Below, one piece after another: positions 26,531 through 34,673 of a stretch of DNA of 64,000 nt. The notes beneath the pieces are model-generated. The model was not told the DNA's origin, did no database searches, and saw only the letters and a program-made list of their open reading frames with translations. Within the stretch, counting starts at the first letter, position 1; the number at the start of each line of letters is the position of its first letter. Source of the stretch: Methanomethylovorans sp041447285 (GTDB taxonomy: Archaea > Halobacteriota > Methanosarcinia > Methanosarcinales > Methanosarcinaceae); contig NZ_JBGMEB010000006.1 in assembly GCF_041447285.1 (NCBI RefSeq), positions 1 to 64,000 on the forward strand, given 5' to 3'. The translations under genes and the position numbers were made by a program.

Positions 26531-27184
26531 ATGTCTGGCTGCAAATCACTGGATGAGCTCCTTGGGGGTGGATTTGAAGCCGGAGTTGTGACCCAGCTTT
26601 TTGGAGAAGCAGGTAGCGGCAAAACAAATTTGTGTCTTCAGCTTGCCATAAAATGTGTTGCTCAGGGCAAAAAGGTAATTATCATTGATACTGAAGGCAT
26701 TTCTCCCAGCAGGTTCAAACAGATAGCAGGGGAGCAGGCAAAGGAAATAGCTCAGCAGATAATAATCTATGAACCTCATACCTTTGAAGAACAGCATGCA
26801 GCAGTAAGAGAGCTTGAAAAGGTCATCAAGGAGAATATTGGTCTTATTATTGTTGATTCTGCCACTGCTTTTTATAGATTTGAACTGGAGCAGGACGATT
26901 CTGCCATGCGGGCAAGGCGGGAGCTTGGAAGCCAGATAGGTTTCCTCCACAGCCTTGCAAGAAAATATGGCATGGTTGTCGTCATAACCAATCAGGTATA
27001 CACAGATATTCCTTCAGGGACGCTGCGGCCGGTTGGCGGCAATATAGTCGAGCATATATCCAAGACCATTATACAGTTAGAGCGTCTTGGCGATGGAAAA
27101 CGGCGGGCAGTCGTCAGGAAGCACCGTTCTCTTCCGGAAGGAATTAGCTGCGAATTTACCCTAACTTCTGAAGGCGTTGAATGA
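26531..27184 (+). CDS. radB: RadB, RecA-superfamily recombination accessory ATPase
   Basis: This 217-residue RadB has Walker A GEAGSGKT (about residues 25-32) and Walker B LIIVDSATAFYR (about 99-110). RadB is an archaeal RadA paralogue that lacks the N-terminal helix-hairpin-helix and assists homologous recombination. The first ATG has no ribosome binding site at usable distance. An AGAGGTG 20 bases upstream would serve an in-frame ATA that adds five residues before the family's SGCKSLDELLGGG motif. The true start may thus be ATA, or ATG used without a standard signal. Confidence 0.9.
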   Translation: MSGCKSLDELLGGGFEAGVVTQLFGEAGSGKTNLCLQLAIKCVAQGKKVIIIDTEGISPSRFKQIAGEQAKEIAQQIIIYEPHTFEEQHAAVRELEKVIKENIGLIIVDSATAFYRFELEQDDSAMRARRELGSQIGFLHSLARKYGMVVVITNQVYTDIPSGTLRPVGGNIVEHISKTIIQLERLGDGKRRAVVRKHRSLPEGISCEFTLTSEGVE

Positions 27185-27200
27185 CCTCAAAATGCTCCCA

Positions 27201-27953
27201 TTATATTCTGGCTATAGTTAGATAACCTGTATGGCCTACTCCGCCGGTTCCTGGCCTTGTGCCTCTGTCCGACACCGATAATGGCCTTTCGATGCATTCC
27301 ACGGTCATTACATCCCAAGGTCCGGATGCATCCATTGCTTTGCGTATAGCTATGGTCTGTTCTATGAATGGTGAGTATGTCACTACAAAACCGCCAGGGA
27401 CAAGCACTCTTCTCACTTTGGGGATAACTTCCGTGGAGTTAATAGTGTCAAGGGTAACGACATCGAACTTTTCTTCGATCTTATCGATCTCTTCAACTAT
27501 ATTGCCACAGCGCACTTCGATATTATCCAGACCAGCTTTTGAAATATTATTGCGGGCAAGATCTGCGAAGTTCTCTTTTATCTCATAGGTAATGACCTTC
27601 TTTGCTATGGAGCCAAGATACATTGATAGAATACCTGAACCAGTTCCTGCATCCAATACCACGTCATTTTTACAAAGTCCGGTGTATGCGATGACCATGC
27701 CTATATCCTTAGGCATCATGGGAGCACCGGAACGCTGTGCATGCCTGAACATATCAGGCATACGTGGTTTCTGTATAATGAACTCTTGTCCTCTATGTGA
27801 ACATATCTTATCTCCAGGGGATAGTCTGGAAAGTTCTGACAGCTCGATGACACCAAAATCGCTGTGGAACGCATCCTCTGAAACACATACTATGAATTCT
27901 CTTGGCTTCTCTTTGAGGAATGTCCTCAACAGCACCATTTCTCCATTTTCCAT
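27201..27953 (-). CDS. trmI: tRNA (adenine-N1)-methyltransferase, archaeal TrmI
   Basis: This 250-residue class I methyltransferase has SAM motif I VLDAGTGSGILS (about residues 99-110), motif II VITYEI and the TrmI-type N-terminal region. It methylates A57/A58 in the tRNA T-loop. AGGAG lies before its ATG, overlapping the TAG stop of the upstream HD gene, and the two frames are in register. It is convergent with radB, leaving 16 bp between stops. Confidence 0.9.
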   Translation of the reverse strand: MENGEMVLLRTFLKEKPREFIVCVSEDAFHSDFGVIELSELSRLSPGDKICSHRGQEFIIQKPRMPDMFRHAQRSGAPMMPKDIGMVIAYTGLCKNDVVLDAGTGSGILSMYLGSIAKKVITYEIKENFADLARNNISKAGLDNIEVRCGNIVEEIDKIEEKFDVVTLDTINSTEVIPKVRRVLVPGGFVVTYSPFIEQTIAIRKAMDASGPWDVMTVECIERPLSVSDRGTRPGTGGVGHTGYLTIARI

Positions 27954-27962
27954 AAATAACTC

Positions 27963-29792
27963 CTAGATCTGTTTTGAAGGCGCATACCTTGCTAGAGGCA
28001 TGGTTACCATGTCCTTGGCAACAGAGTGCTTATTCATCAGAATATAGTTCTCTATCTGTCGGAATTCCGAAGCATAAGAACCTGCAAGCTTTCTGGCATA
28101 CTCTGCACCGTCATGTGTGAGCACGTACTCATATGTCTGTCTGTATCGGCCATTCTTTTCATAGTATCTCAGGTCTTCATCCACTATGCCCATAGCAACA
28201 AGCACCTGTATATCTTCGAAGACTTTGTCACTATATGGGAAACCATATCTTTCATGGAATTTGTATTCGAAAAGGTTCTTCAGAGAAGCATGGGTACTAA
28301 GTTGAAGTATGGTACGGTACATCCAGGTTATGTGCCTAAGACGAGGCACTGAAATGAAACCAGTTTCCTCCTTCTTAAAGATATTGTATATTGCATAGAA
28401 AATCAGGATTATACCTTCTATGGAAAGATACTGTTCCGCACGAATAAAACCCAGAAGTCGCGGGGATAGTTCATCCACAACTTTATGCATCTGGTTTACA
28501 ACCACTGATTCATCCATGCCTGCAACGGCATCGGGATGTGCAAATGTTGTAAGTGAAAGCTGTCGAGAGATGGACCTCACAAGCCCGTTAGCCAAAGCTG
28601 ATTCATCGTAAAAGAAACTTTCCTCTTTTCCGATCAGCACCCTTATGCTTTTGGGAACGCCGGATGCTACATCCAGATCTACCAATACATCTCCCAGCTC
28701 CCGTGCAAGACGTGATTCAAATTTCATTTTAGCTACGCCGTGGCGTGCAATTGTTGCAAGTGCCATCCTTGTTGAAGGCCTAAGCATCTTCTGGCTGAAC
28801 CTGGTAACGGGTAAATATAATCTACCATCGCGGAGGTCATCCATGAGTTTGAGGGCTCTTTCAGATGCATGTAGCCTGATGAAACCAAGCAGGTCATTAT
28901 CATTGTATTCGGTAAAAAAGCGAGCTATCTCGGCTATTGTAGCATTCGTTCCGGCAGCATTTTTAATACGCTCTAGTGCATCCTCAAGTGCATAGAGCAG
29001 CATCACCCTGGCAGCCTGGGTCTTTGGGTTGTGTATTATAGCGGTATAATGATGAGCACGGGATATCAGCAAGGATTCAGCAGCTGTGAGTGCCATCTCA
29101 TTTCCATAGTCTGAGCCGTCCGGACTCCCAAGCACTACGTTTCCATCTTTAATGGTGAGGCTGTCGATTATCTGGTCAACGTCTATCAGGCCAAAAGAGA
29201 CACCAGTATGATAGGAGTCGCGGAGCAGGAAATCTATTCTATCTGCATCCACATCGCCTGCAATCACTTGGGCAAGGTAAGGCTTTGAAATGGATTGTGC
29301 ATCACCTGTGGCTATCTTCGAGATCTCATCAAAGAAATGGAAAGGATCTGTGCTAAATTCAGATTCCGTGTATCTTGCAATGAAATTGTCTTGTGGCAGC
29401 ATCCTTATAATGTTCTTTGAGAAGGCTTCGTGTTTTATAAAACATCTATCTTCTACCACTGGCTGCAGCTGAGGATTGCGCTTGAGAACATTCTCAACTG
29501 CATGTGAATATGCAGAGTGGCCCACATCGTGCAGGAGACCTGCAATCCTGATCTTGCGTATGTCCTCTTTCTCAAGGGAAAGTGCCTCTCCAATGACAGA
29601 TGCCATATGCATGGTGCCGATGCTATGTTCAAAACGTGTGTGATTGGCACCGGGATATACATAGTCAACTAATCCAAGTTGCTGAATATTCCTGAGTCTT
29701 TGCACATGCCTTGTGTTCAGAAGCATCTGCTCAAACTCATCAAGGATGATGGTCTTGTGAACAGGATCATGTATAATGAGGGGTTTTTGCAT
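27963..29792 (-). CDS. HD-domain phosphohydrolase (dGTPase-like superfamily)
   Basis: This 609-residue protein begins IHDPVHKTI and has the HD motif set: HTRFEHSIGT (about residues 51-60), GLLHDVGHSAYSH (about 86-98), and a later Asp in AGDVDADRIDFLLRDSYHTG. The family (YdhJ/SAMHD1-like) includes dNTP triphosphohydrolases, so a dNTP-pool or nucleotide-signalling role is possible but not shown. The C-terminal half contains long helical segments. It ends in TAG, in frame with the trmI ATG four codons on, so amber readthrough would create an HD-TrmI fusion. Confidence 0.85.
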   Translation of the reverse strand: MQKPLIIHDPVHKTIILDEFEQMLLNTRHVQRLRNIQQLGLVDYVYPGANHTRFEHSIGTMHMASVIGEALSLEKEDIRKIRIAGLLHDVGHSAYSHAVENVLKRNPQLQPVVEDRCFIKHEAFSKNIIRMLPQDNFIARYTESEFSTDPFHFFDEISKIATGDAQSISKPYLAQVIAGDVDADRIDFLLRDSYHTGVSFGLIDVDQIIDSLTIKDGNVVLGSPDGSDYGNEMALTAAESLLISRAHHYTAIIHNPKTQAARVMLLYALEDALERIKNAAGTNATIAEIARFFTEYNDNDLLGFIRLHASERALKLMDDLRDGRLYLPVTRFSQKMLRPSTRMALATIARHGVAKMKFESRLARELGDVLVDLDVASGVPKSIRVLIGKEESFFYDESALANGLVRSISRQLSLTTFAHPDAVAGMDESVVVNQMHKVVDELSPRLLGFIRAEQYLSIEGIILIFYAIYNIFKKEETGFISVPRLRHITWMYRTILQLSTHASLKNLFEYKFHERYGFPYSDKVFEDIQVLVAMGIVDEDLRYYEKNGRYRQTYEYVLTHDGAEYARKLAGSYASEFRQIENYILMNKHSVAKDMVTMPLARYAPSKQI

Positions 29793-29937
29793 TGGATTAT
29801 ATTAGGAGAAGAGAGTATATAAATAGAAAGGCAAATGAGGATCATGCGTGTTTGGTTGTCATTCTTCTTTCTCAGTCGACTTGCGCACCAACCTTCACAT
29901 TTTTATCTTCCTTTGTACTTTAAAAGAGCAGATATAC

Positions 29938-30957
29938 ATGAGAACCATAGACTGGAACGATGAATCAAATTTAATAGTAATGATCGATCAGACGCTGCTG
30001 CCTGAAGAATACAAAGTTATAGAATGCAAGACCCTCGCTTCTTTGTGTGAAGCTATCATGTCTTTGAGGGTACGTGGAGCTCCGGCTCTTGGTGCAGCAG
30101 GTGGATATGGTATGGCTCTTGCAGCAAGGCTCAGCAGTGCAAAGGATATGGACTCATTGATAAAAGATATGCAAGTAGCTGCAAAGACCATAAAAAGCAC
30201 AAGGCCTACCGCTGTCAACCTTGCGTGGGGAGTTGACAGGGTATTACATGCTACTGATGATGCTTATGACTTGAAGAGTATCAAAAGCATTGCATTATCA
30301 GAGGCAAAAAGAATAGCAGATGAAGATGTGGCTAAAAACAGAAAGCTAGGTGAATATGGTGCTGAATTGCTTGAAGATGGCGATGTAGTGTTGACTCACT
30401 GTAATGCTGGAAAGATGGCCTGTGTGGATTGGGGAACGGCTCTTGGGGTAATTCGGTCTGCAGTGGAAGACGGCAAGCAAATACAGGTCATAGCATGTGA
30501 GACACGGCCTCTTAATCAGGGAAGCAGGATCACGACATGGGAACTTATGCAGGATAACATCCCTGTAACTTTGATAACAGATTCCATGGCAGGACACTTG
30601 ATGAGAAAAGGTGCCATTAACAAGGTCATAGTGGGAGCTGACAGAATAACGAGTGATGTAGTTTTTAACAAGATAGGAACATATACTCATTCTGTACTTG
30701 CCAAAGAACATGAGATTCCTTTCTATGTAGCCGCACCTCTGTCTACTTTTGACCTTGAGGGATGGGAAGATACAGTAGCTATCGAACTAAGGGATGATAA
30801 TGAATTGCGTTTCTGGAATGGAAAAGCCATAGCTCCAAAAGATGTCAGGGTGTATAATCCGGCATTTGATGCGACACCCATGGAAAACATCACTGCTGTG
30901 ATAACGGAGAAAGGAGTTTACTATCCTCCATTCTTGCTGGATGAATTGTTCATTTAA
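29938..30957 (+). CDS. mtnA: S-methyl-5-thioribose-1-phosphate isomerase-like protein
   Basis: This 339-residue member of the eIF2B/MtnA family has RGAPALGAAGGYGMAL, the catalytic-Cys region HCNAGKMACVDWGTALGV (about residue 153) and VGADRI with the catalytic Asp. It acts in salvage of methylthioadenosine or 5'-deoxyadenosine; the related ribose-1,5-bisphosphate isomerase is a less likely alternative given the length and motifs. The start ATG gives the family's MRTIDW N-terminus; the longer upstream frame is unlike the family. Confidence 0.88.
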   Translation: MRTIDWNDESNLIVMIDQTLLPEEYKVIECKTLASLCEAIMSLRVRGAPALGAAGGYGMALAARLSSAKDMDSLIKDMQVAAKTIKSTRPTAVNLAWGVDRVLHATDDAYDLKSIKSIALSEAKRIADEDVAKNRKLGEYGAELLEDGDVVLTHCNAGKMACVDWGTALGVIRSAVEDGKQIQVIACETRPLNQGSRITTWELMQDNIPVTLITDSMAGHLMRKGAINKVIVGADRITSDVVFNKIGTYTHSVLAKEHEIPFYVAAPLSTFDLEGWEDTVAIELRDDNELRFWNGKAIAPKDVRVYNPAFDATPMENITAVITEKGVYYPPFLLDELFI

Positions 30958-31048
30958 TTAAAGAAAGACCAGAAGCTTTTAAATGGTTGAATACAATTGA
31001 CAGCATAAAGCACTAATATAAATATAGCTTATATCAGTAGGAGAAAAT

Positions 31049-31222
31049 ATGTCTAAGAAAAGTTCAAGTGGTAGCGGGCTGATGTCGTCAGCCGGCCTGA
31101 TGCGTTATTATGAAGCTGACAAGAAGGCAGTTCATGTCGATCCAAAAGCTGTGTTAATATTTGGTGCACTTATAGGCTTTGCTGTTCTTATGCTTAGTGC
31201 TGTTTACGGTGCTTGGCCATAA
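31049..31222 (+). CDS. secG: preprotein translocase Sec61-beta/SecG subunit
   Basis: This 57-residue protein (MSKKSSSGSGLMSSAGLMRYY..., ending AVYGAWP) is the archaeal Sec61-beta homologue. A Ser/Gly-rich cytoplasmic start and the SAGLMRYYE motif precede a single membrane helix (VLIFGALIGFAVLMLSAV). It is part of the SecYEG channel with SecY and SecE encoded elsewhere. AGGAG lies eight bases before the ATG. It is adjacent to SRP19, also a protein-targeting gene, on the opposite strand. Confidence 0.92.
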   Translation: MSKKSSSGSGLMSSAGLMRYYEADKKAVHVDPKAVLIFGALIGFAVLMLSAVYGAWP

Positions 31223-31270
31223 TTTTTCTTAACTCTAGCTTTTTTCTTTTAGTTCTATCCTTTATCAGCT

Positions 31271-31558
31271 TTACTCGGAGCGTATTTCTTTTATAGCCGT
31301 TGCTATTTTCCTTGAAAGCTGGGTTTTTGGAGCAGAATTATCTATAAGGACTCTGCCACTCTTTTCCCACCAGGATCTGGGATAGGATTTATCTTTTTCA
31401 ACTTCAGGATTCAGGCCAAGTTTTAATGCCGCTTTTTCTATCTCAACAAGAGTTGGTTCGGCAACAGAGGATTTTTTTGAGATTATGCGTCCTTCACTTC
31501 TTGACCTGTTACGGTCTATATATACTGGCCATATTACCAGTTTATTCTTATCACGCAT
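31271..31558 (-). CDS. srp19: signal recognition particle 19 kDa protein
   Basis: This 95-residue protein has the SRP19 fold signatures KLVIWPVYIDRNRSRSEGR near the N-terminus and YPRSWWEKSGRVLI in the middle. It binds 7S RNA and allows SRP54 assembly. The second of two close Met codons gives the family-like MRDKNKLVIWP N-terminus; two residues earlier is possible. Confidence 0.92.
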   Translation of the reverse strand: MRDKNKLVIWPVYIDRNRSRSEGRIISKKSSVAEPTLVEIEKAALKLGLNPEVEKDKSYPRSWWEKSGRVLIDNSAPKTQLSRKIATAIKEIRSE

Positions 31559-31614
31559 CAACATGGGCTCTAGTTAATACTTCATCTGATTTAAAATTCC
31601 CTGATGGTCTTTCT

Positions 31615-32061
31615 TTATAGTTGCTCTTCTTTCTCAGAACTTACATCTTTGACAAATCCAAGCTTACTCAATTCACGTAAACTACTGGTAGGTGCATAGC
31701 ATATTATTGTAGTTCCATCTGCAGAAACGGTGAGAATCTCTATGCCAAGTCCTCTTAGGACTTCGAGGTTCTCAGGTTTATTTTCCAATGTACGGACCTT
31801 TAATTTCAGATTGCCCTCATAAGTGCTTAGATCTGGGTCTGACGTGTAAAATAGGAATGCTGCTTCTGCTCCTTGAGTTTCATCTATATATGCTGTCTTG
31901 TTTAGATACCATCCCATGACAGGATTGGCAAAATAAGTATTAGGGTAACCAGGATCAGTATATACTACAGCTTTTTCTTCTTCCTCTTTCTGGACACAAC
32001 CACAAATACATATAGCTGCTATCAGGAACAATGCTATTACAACATTGGTCATAATACTCAC
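31615..32061 (-). CDS. predicted lipoprotein of unknown function
   Basis: This 148-residue protein has an N-terminal signal with a lipobox-like CICGC (about residues 17-21), followed by an acidic linker (EEEEK) and a small alpha/beta outer domain. The family was not recognised. It is probably exported and lipid-anchored. It precedes srp19 on the strand, but a functional tie is not suggested. Confidence 0.55.
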   Translation of the reverse strand: MSIMTNVVIALFLIAAICICGCVQKEEEEKAVVYTDPGYPNTYFANPVMGWYLNKTAYIDETQGAEAAFLFYTSDPDLSTYEGNLKLKVRTLENKPENLEVLRGLGIEILTVSADGTTIICYAPTSSLRELSKLGFVKDVSSEKEEQL

Positions 32062-32141
32062 TTCTATATTTTGCTGTTTATATATTTAAATATGTGTTCC
32101 GGGCAGGTCTCAGCAAAATACATATAGTTGCTACTTAATGC

Positions 32142-32429
32142 ATGCTATACATGGAAAATACTCAGAGGAACTTGGATATTGATCATGATGTCAAAGATTT
32201 CATAATGAAACACAAAAGTGACTTCAGGTTGTGTACCACTTGTGGCGGGCCTGTGATCGTGCCAGTTGCAATGAAAAGCCCCAAAGATTCGGACATCGTC
32301 ATCCTGGTTGGAACCAATAAACTTTATGTCTCAAAAGTGCAGGCCCGTTATCTAAGGCGCATCGACAAGCACATGCTTGCTTATTATGAAAGATATATGG
32401 AAAAAGGAGAATTGGATCTCGATCAATAA
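32142..32429 (+). CDS. small conserved protein with CxxC motif
   Basis: This 95-residue cytosolic protein has one TTCGG zinc-finger-like turn (C-x2-C at about residues 31-34) and an acidic end; an ATG three codons further in is an alternative start. The family was not identified. The C-x2-C could bind a metal only with partner ligands, since no second pair is present. It is convergent and overlaps by a few bases with the DUF5806-like gene. Confidence 0.55.
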   Translation: MLYMENTQRNLDIDHDVKDFIMKHKSDFRLCTTCGGPVIVPVAMKSPKDSDIVILVGTNKLYVSKVQARYLRRIDKHMLAYYERYMEKGELDLDQ

Positions 32430-32890
32430 TAATCCTCTTCCATAGATTCATTGATACGTCTGAGCACATCTGCTACCAGCATCTGAACTTCCGTTGCGTG
32501 CTCTGCTGGTATCTCGCCGCCTTCGGTGTCAATGATCTTATTCATGTCTTGTACCATTTTGTGTATCATGGCAATCATCTCTTCCTGAGTTATGAGGCCT
32601 GCGTAGTATGCATAAAAGAATGTAGTGCCACTGCGCTGAACTTTTTTTTTGAACGAGGCTCTTGCATTTGAAACTTCCTGGCGCGTGTAGTCCTCATCCA
32701 TGAAAGGAACCAGCTGTTTGAGATTTGCACCAATCCATGTCATTTCAGAACGATTATGAGTATCTTTAAAATCTGCACAGAGGTGAGCAATTACCCATTC
32801 TCTTGCAGTAAGATGTGTAGTTTTTTTCAGAAACCGAGTTACCTCGAGGTACTTTTTACTGTCCATCTTTCTAAATTTGTGATATTTCAT
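32423..32890 (-). CDS. DUF5806-like conserved archaeal protein
   Basis: This 155-residue protein resembles the euryarchaeal DUF5806 family: TAREWVIAHLCADF, WIGANLKQLVPFM and TTFFYAYYAGLIT. The ATG with GGAGG seven bases upstream was taken; an earlier frame start is not supported. The family function is unknown. It is head to head with a universal stress protein gene, about 95 bp apart. Confidence 0.65.
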   Translation of the reverse strand: MKYHKFRKMDSKKYLEVTRFLKKTTHLTAREWVIAHLCADFKDTHNRSEMTWIGANLKQLVPFMDEDYTRQEVSNARASFKKKVQRSGTTFFYAYYAGLITQEEMIAMIHKMVQDMNKIIDTEGGEIPAEHATEVQMLVADVLRRINESMEEDYY

Positions 32891-32985
32891 GGTGGCCTCC
32901 TGAAACATTAAAATGCGTATTGCAGCCAGTATACTACAATAATGATTCAAAGCACTTTAATATATTTAACTCTAATGAAGGAGTA

Positions 32986-33435
32986 ATGAAGATTTTACTA
33001 CCTACTGATGGTTCGGTATATTCAGAAAATGCTGCGAGGATCACCAAAAAGATAGGTAATGAAGACACCGAGTTCATAGTCCTTCATGTACTTGCAGATA
33101 AGGGTATGGGTATGAAGTCATGGCAAAAAGAAGGAGCTGATTATATCCTATCCTCTATTGAAAATATATTGGTGGAATTAGGCTTTGACAGTTCCAAAAT
33201 ACAGAAAGTTGTGGAAGAAGGAAATGCGCCTGCGCAAATAGTTGATGTGGCAAATCGCTATAAAGTTGACCTGATAGTTATGGGAAACCAGGGCAAAAGC
33301 GGTTTAAAGAAAATACTCGGTTCTGTTACTTCCAGGGTACTGGAAATTTCAGAGAGGCTGGTATTAGTGGTGCCACCTAATTATGCTCTTTCGCAGACAG
33401 AAAAAACTTCAATGCTTGCCCAGGTACTTCAGTAA
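32986..33435 (+). CDS. universal stress protein (UspA family)
   Basis: This 149-residue Usp domain protein starts MKILLPTDGS and has the nucleotide-binding motif GNQGKSGLKKILGSVTSRVLE (G-x2-G-x9-G[ST]) near residue 104. ATP-binding Usp proteins are general stress or energy-sensor factors. AAGGAG lies right before the ATG. Its last 27 bases overlap the end of the convergent sugar-isomerase-like gene. Confidence 0.88.
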   Translation: MKILLPTDGSVYSENAARITKKIGNEDTEFIVLHVLADKGMGMKSWQKEGADYILSSIENILVELGFDSSKIQKVVEEGNAPAQIVDVANRYKVDLIVMGNQGKSGLKKILGSVTSRVLEISERLVLVVPPNYALSQTEKTSMLAQVLQ

Positions 33436-34221
33436 TGTGGCTTTACCGCAGAACACATCTTCCATAGAGAATACTTCCATATTATATATGCCGCAGTAAT
33501 TAGGGATTTCTTTTAGTACTTTGTAGTCTACAGTCCCTTTCCCCGGCGCAAGGTGCTCATCGCCATCATAATTACTGGTCCATTTGCCACCATTATCGTG
33601 CATATGCATGTGGATTGCATAAGGGGCTACGGTCTTAACAAAATCGCGTAATTTTTCCGAATCTGCTCCGCATGTAAGGTTCGCATGTCCAATGTCAAGA
33701 GTGATTTTGAGATTATCTGAATTCACTGCTTCGACTGCAGCTACGAGCTCCTCTGCTTGGCAGCAAAGGTTCGTGGGGTCAGTACCTTCTTTGTTTTCAA
33801 GTCCAAGCATCACTCCGCAGTCAGCTGCCTGTGAAGCAAGTTTTTTCAAGTTCGAGACCATGCGTGTGAATGCAAGTTCATGGTTGCCATTGATCCGGCC
33901 AGGATGCAATACAACTGCTTTTGAACCCAGAGTAGCTGCAAGTTCGATGGACTCGCCCATGAGCCTGAAATCTTGTGGGTTCATATCAGAAGTATCTACT
34001 TGCAAATCTTTTGGGTAAGTAGGTGACATAGCAGAATATGGGGCATGTATGGATGTCATAAGATCTAGGGTGGAAAGTTCATCCAGGATGGCTGTTAGTG
34101 CCCCACGGTCTAATTTTGAGCCTTTATATACATGCAGTTTAGGCATGTATAATTCCACAGACTGCACTTCGTCTGACAGCTCCGCAAGAGTTCCAGCAAA
34201 AGAAGACGCTCCAATTATCAT
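33409..34221 (-). CDS. sugar phosphate isomerase/epimerase-like TIM-barrel protein
   Basis: This 270-residue protein of the xylose isomerase-like (AP endonuclease 2) superfamily has metal-ligand motifs LGLENKEG (Glu), LDIGHANL (His/Asp), HMHMHDNGGKW and PGKGTVDY near the end. The substrate is unknown; sequence alone cannot separate sugar epimerase from other TIM-barrel metalloenzymes. Its gene starts about 450 bp from the mtr operon, in the opposite direction. Confidence 0.8.
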   Translation of the reverse strand: MIIGASSFAGTLAELSDEVQSVELYMPKLHVYKGSKLDRGALTAILDELSTLDLMTSIHAPYSAMSPTYPKDLQVDTSDMNPQDFRLMGESIELAATLGSKAVVLHPGRINGNHELAFTRMVSNLKKLASQAADCGVMLGLENKEGTDPTNLCCQAEELVAAVEAVNSDNLKITLDIGHANLTCGADSEKLRDFVKTVAPYAIHMHMHDNGGKWTSNYDGDEHLAPGKGTVDYKVLKEIPNYCGIYNMEVFSMEDVFCGKATLLKYLGKH

Positions 34222-34258
34222 ATTATCAGAAAAGTTTTTGAAAATATAGGTTTATGGG

Positions 34259-34322
34259 TTGTTCGTACGCAATAGTACTATTTTCGGGTTAGATTGTTCG
34301 TATTCGAGCGTACGATTTTCGG
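34259..34322. repeat. tandem 29-bp imperfect repeat upstream of mtr
   Basis: Two copies (34259-34287 and 34294-34322) share TTGTTCGTA at one end and ATTTTCGG at the other, matching at 23 of 29 positions, with a 35-bp period. They contain GTAC/CGTACG cores. The position between the divergent TIM-barrel gene and the mtr promoter suggests binding sites for a regulator. Confidence 0.6.
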
Positions 34323-34502
34323 ATAAATAAATATCATATTCTATATTGTATATTATATATCTCCATTTTTTAAATTACAACAAGTCATACAAAGAGTACG
34401 TAGTCTTATTTATAGTCTACTATAATATAACCCGTTCGGACCAAGGCGAATAATATATTATATGTGATATTTTATTAAGGCTCTGCAATACGACTTTTTC
34501 TT

Positions 34503-34517
34503 CGAAAGGTTTATATT
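34503..34517 (+). promoter_or_regulatory. BRE and TATA box of the mtr operon
   Basis: CGAAAGG followed by TTTATATT is a strong archaeal BRE/TATA pair. Transcription would begin about 25 bp downstream (near 34540), giving a leader of roughly 135 nt before mtrE. Confidence 0.65.
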
Positions 34518-34604
34518 GACACACCATATCAATTTCAAGCGACGGTAATATACTACCATCATTAACGCCACTTTACTATGATGGACTAATATTATCTATA
34601 TCAT

Positions 34605-34638
34605 GGAATTAATTCTACTCCTTTCTAGAATTCATTCC
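34605..34638 (+). promoter_or_regulatory. hairpin in the mtr leader
   Basis: GGAATTAATTCT and AGAATTCATTCC form a 12-bp stem with one mismatch and a 10-base loop, ending 22 bases before the AGGAGG ribosome binding site of mtrE. It could stabilise the transcript or modulate initiation. Confidence 0.5.
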
Positions 34639-34673
34639 ACTGTTAGAAGATAAGATACGTAGGAGGAAAATAT

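Larger units (their letters stand above)
34222..34673. other. 452-bp regulatory region upstream of the mtr operon
   Basis: No protein gene is present. The region holds an imperfect tandem repeat of 35-bp period near the divergent gene, a BRE/TATA promoter, a leader hairpin just before the ribosome binding site, and otherwise AT-rich sequence. Its length and content suggest regulated, strong transcription of mtr. Confidence 0.6.
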
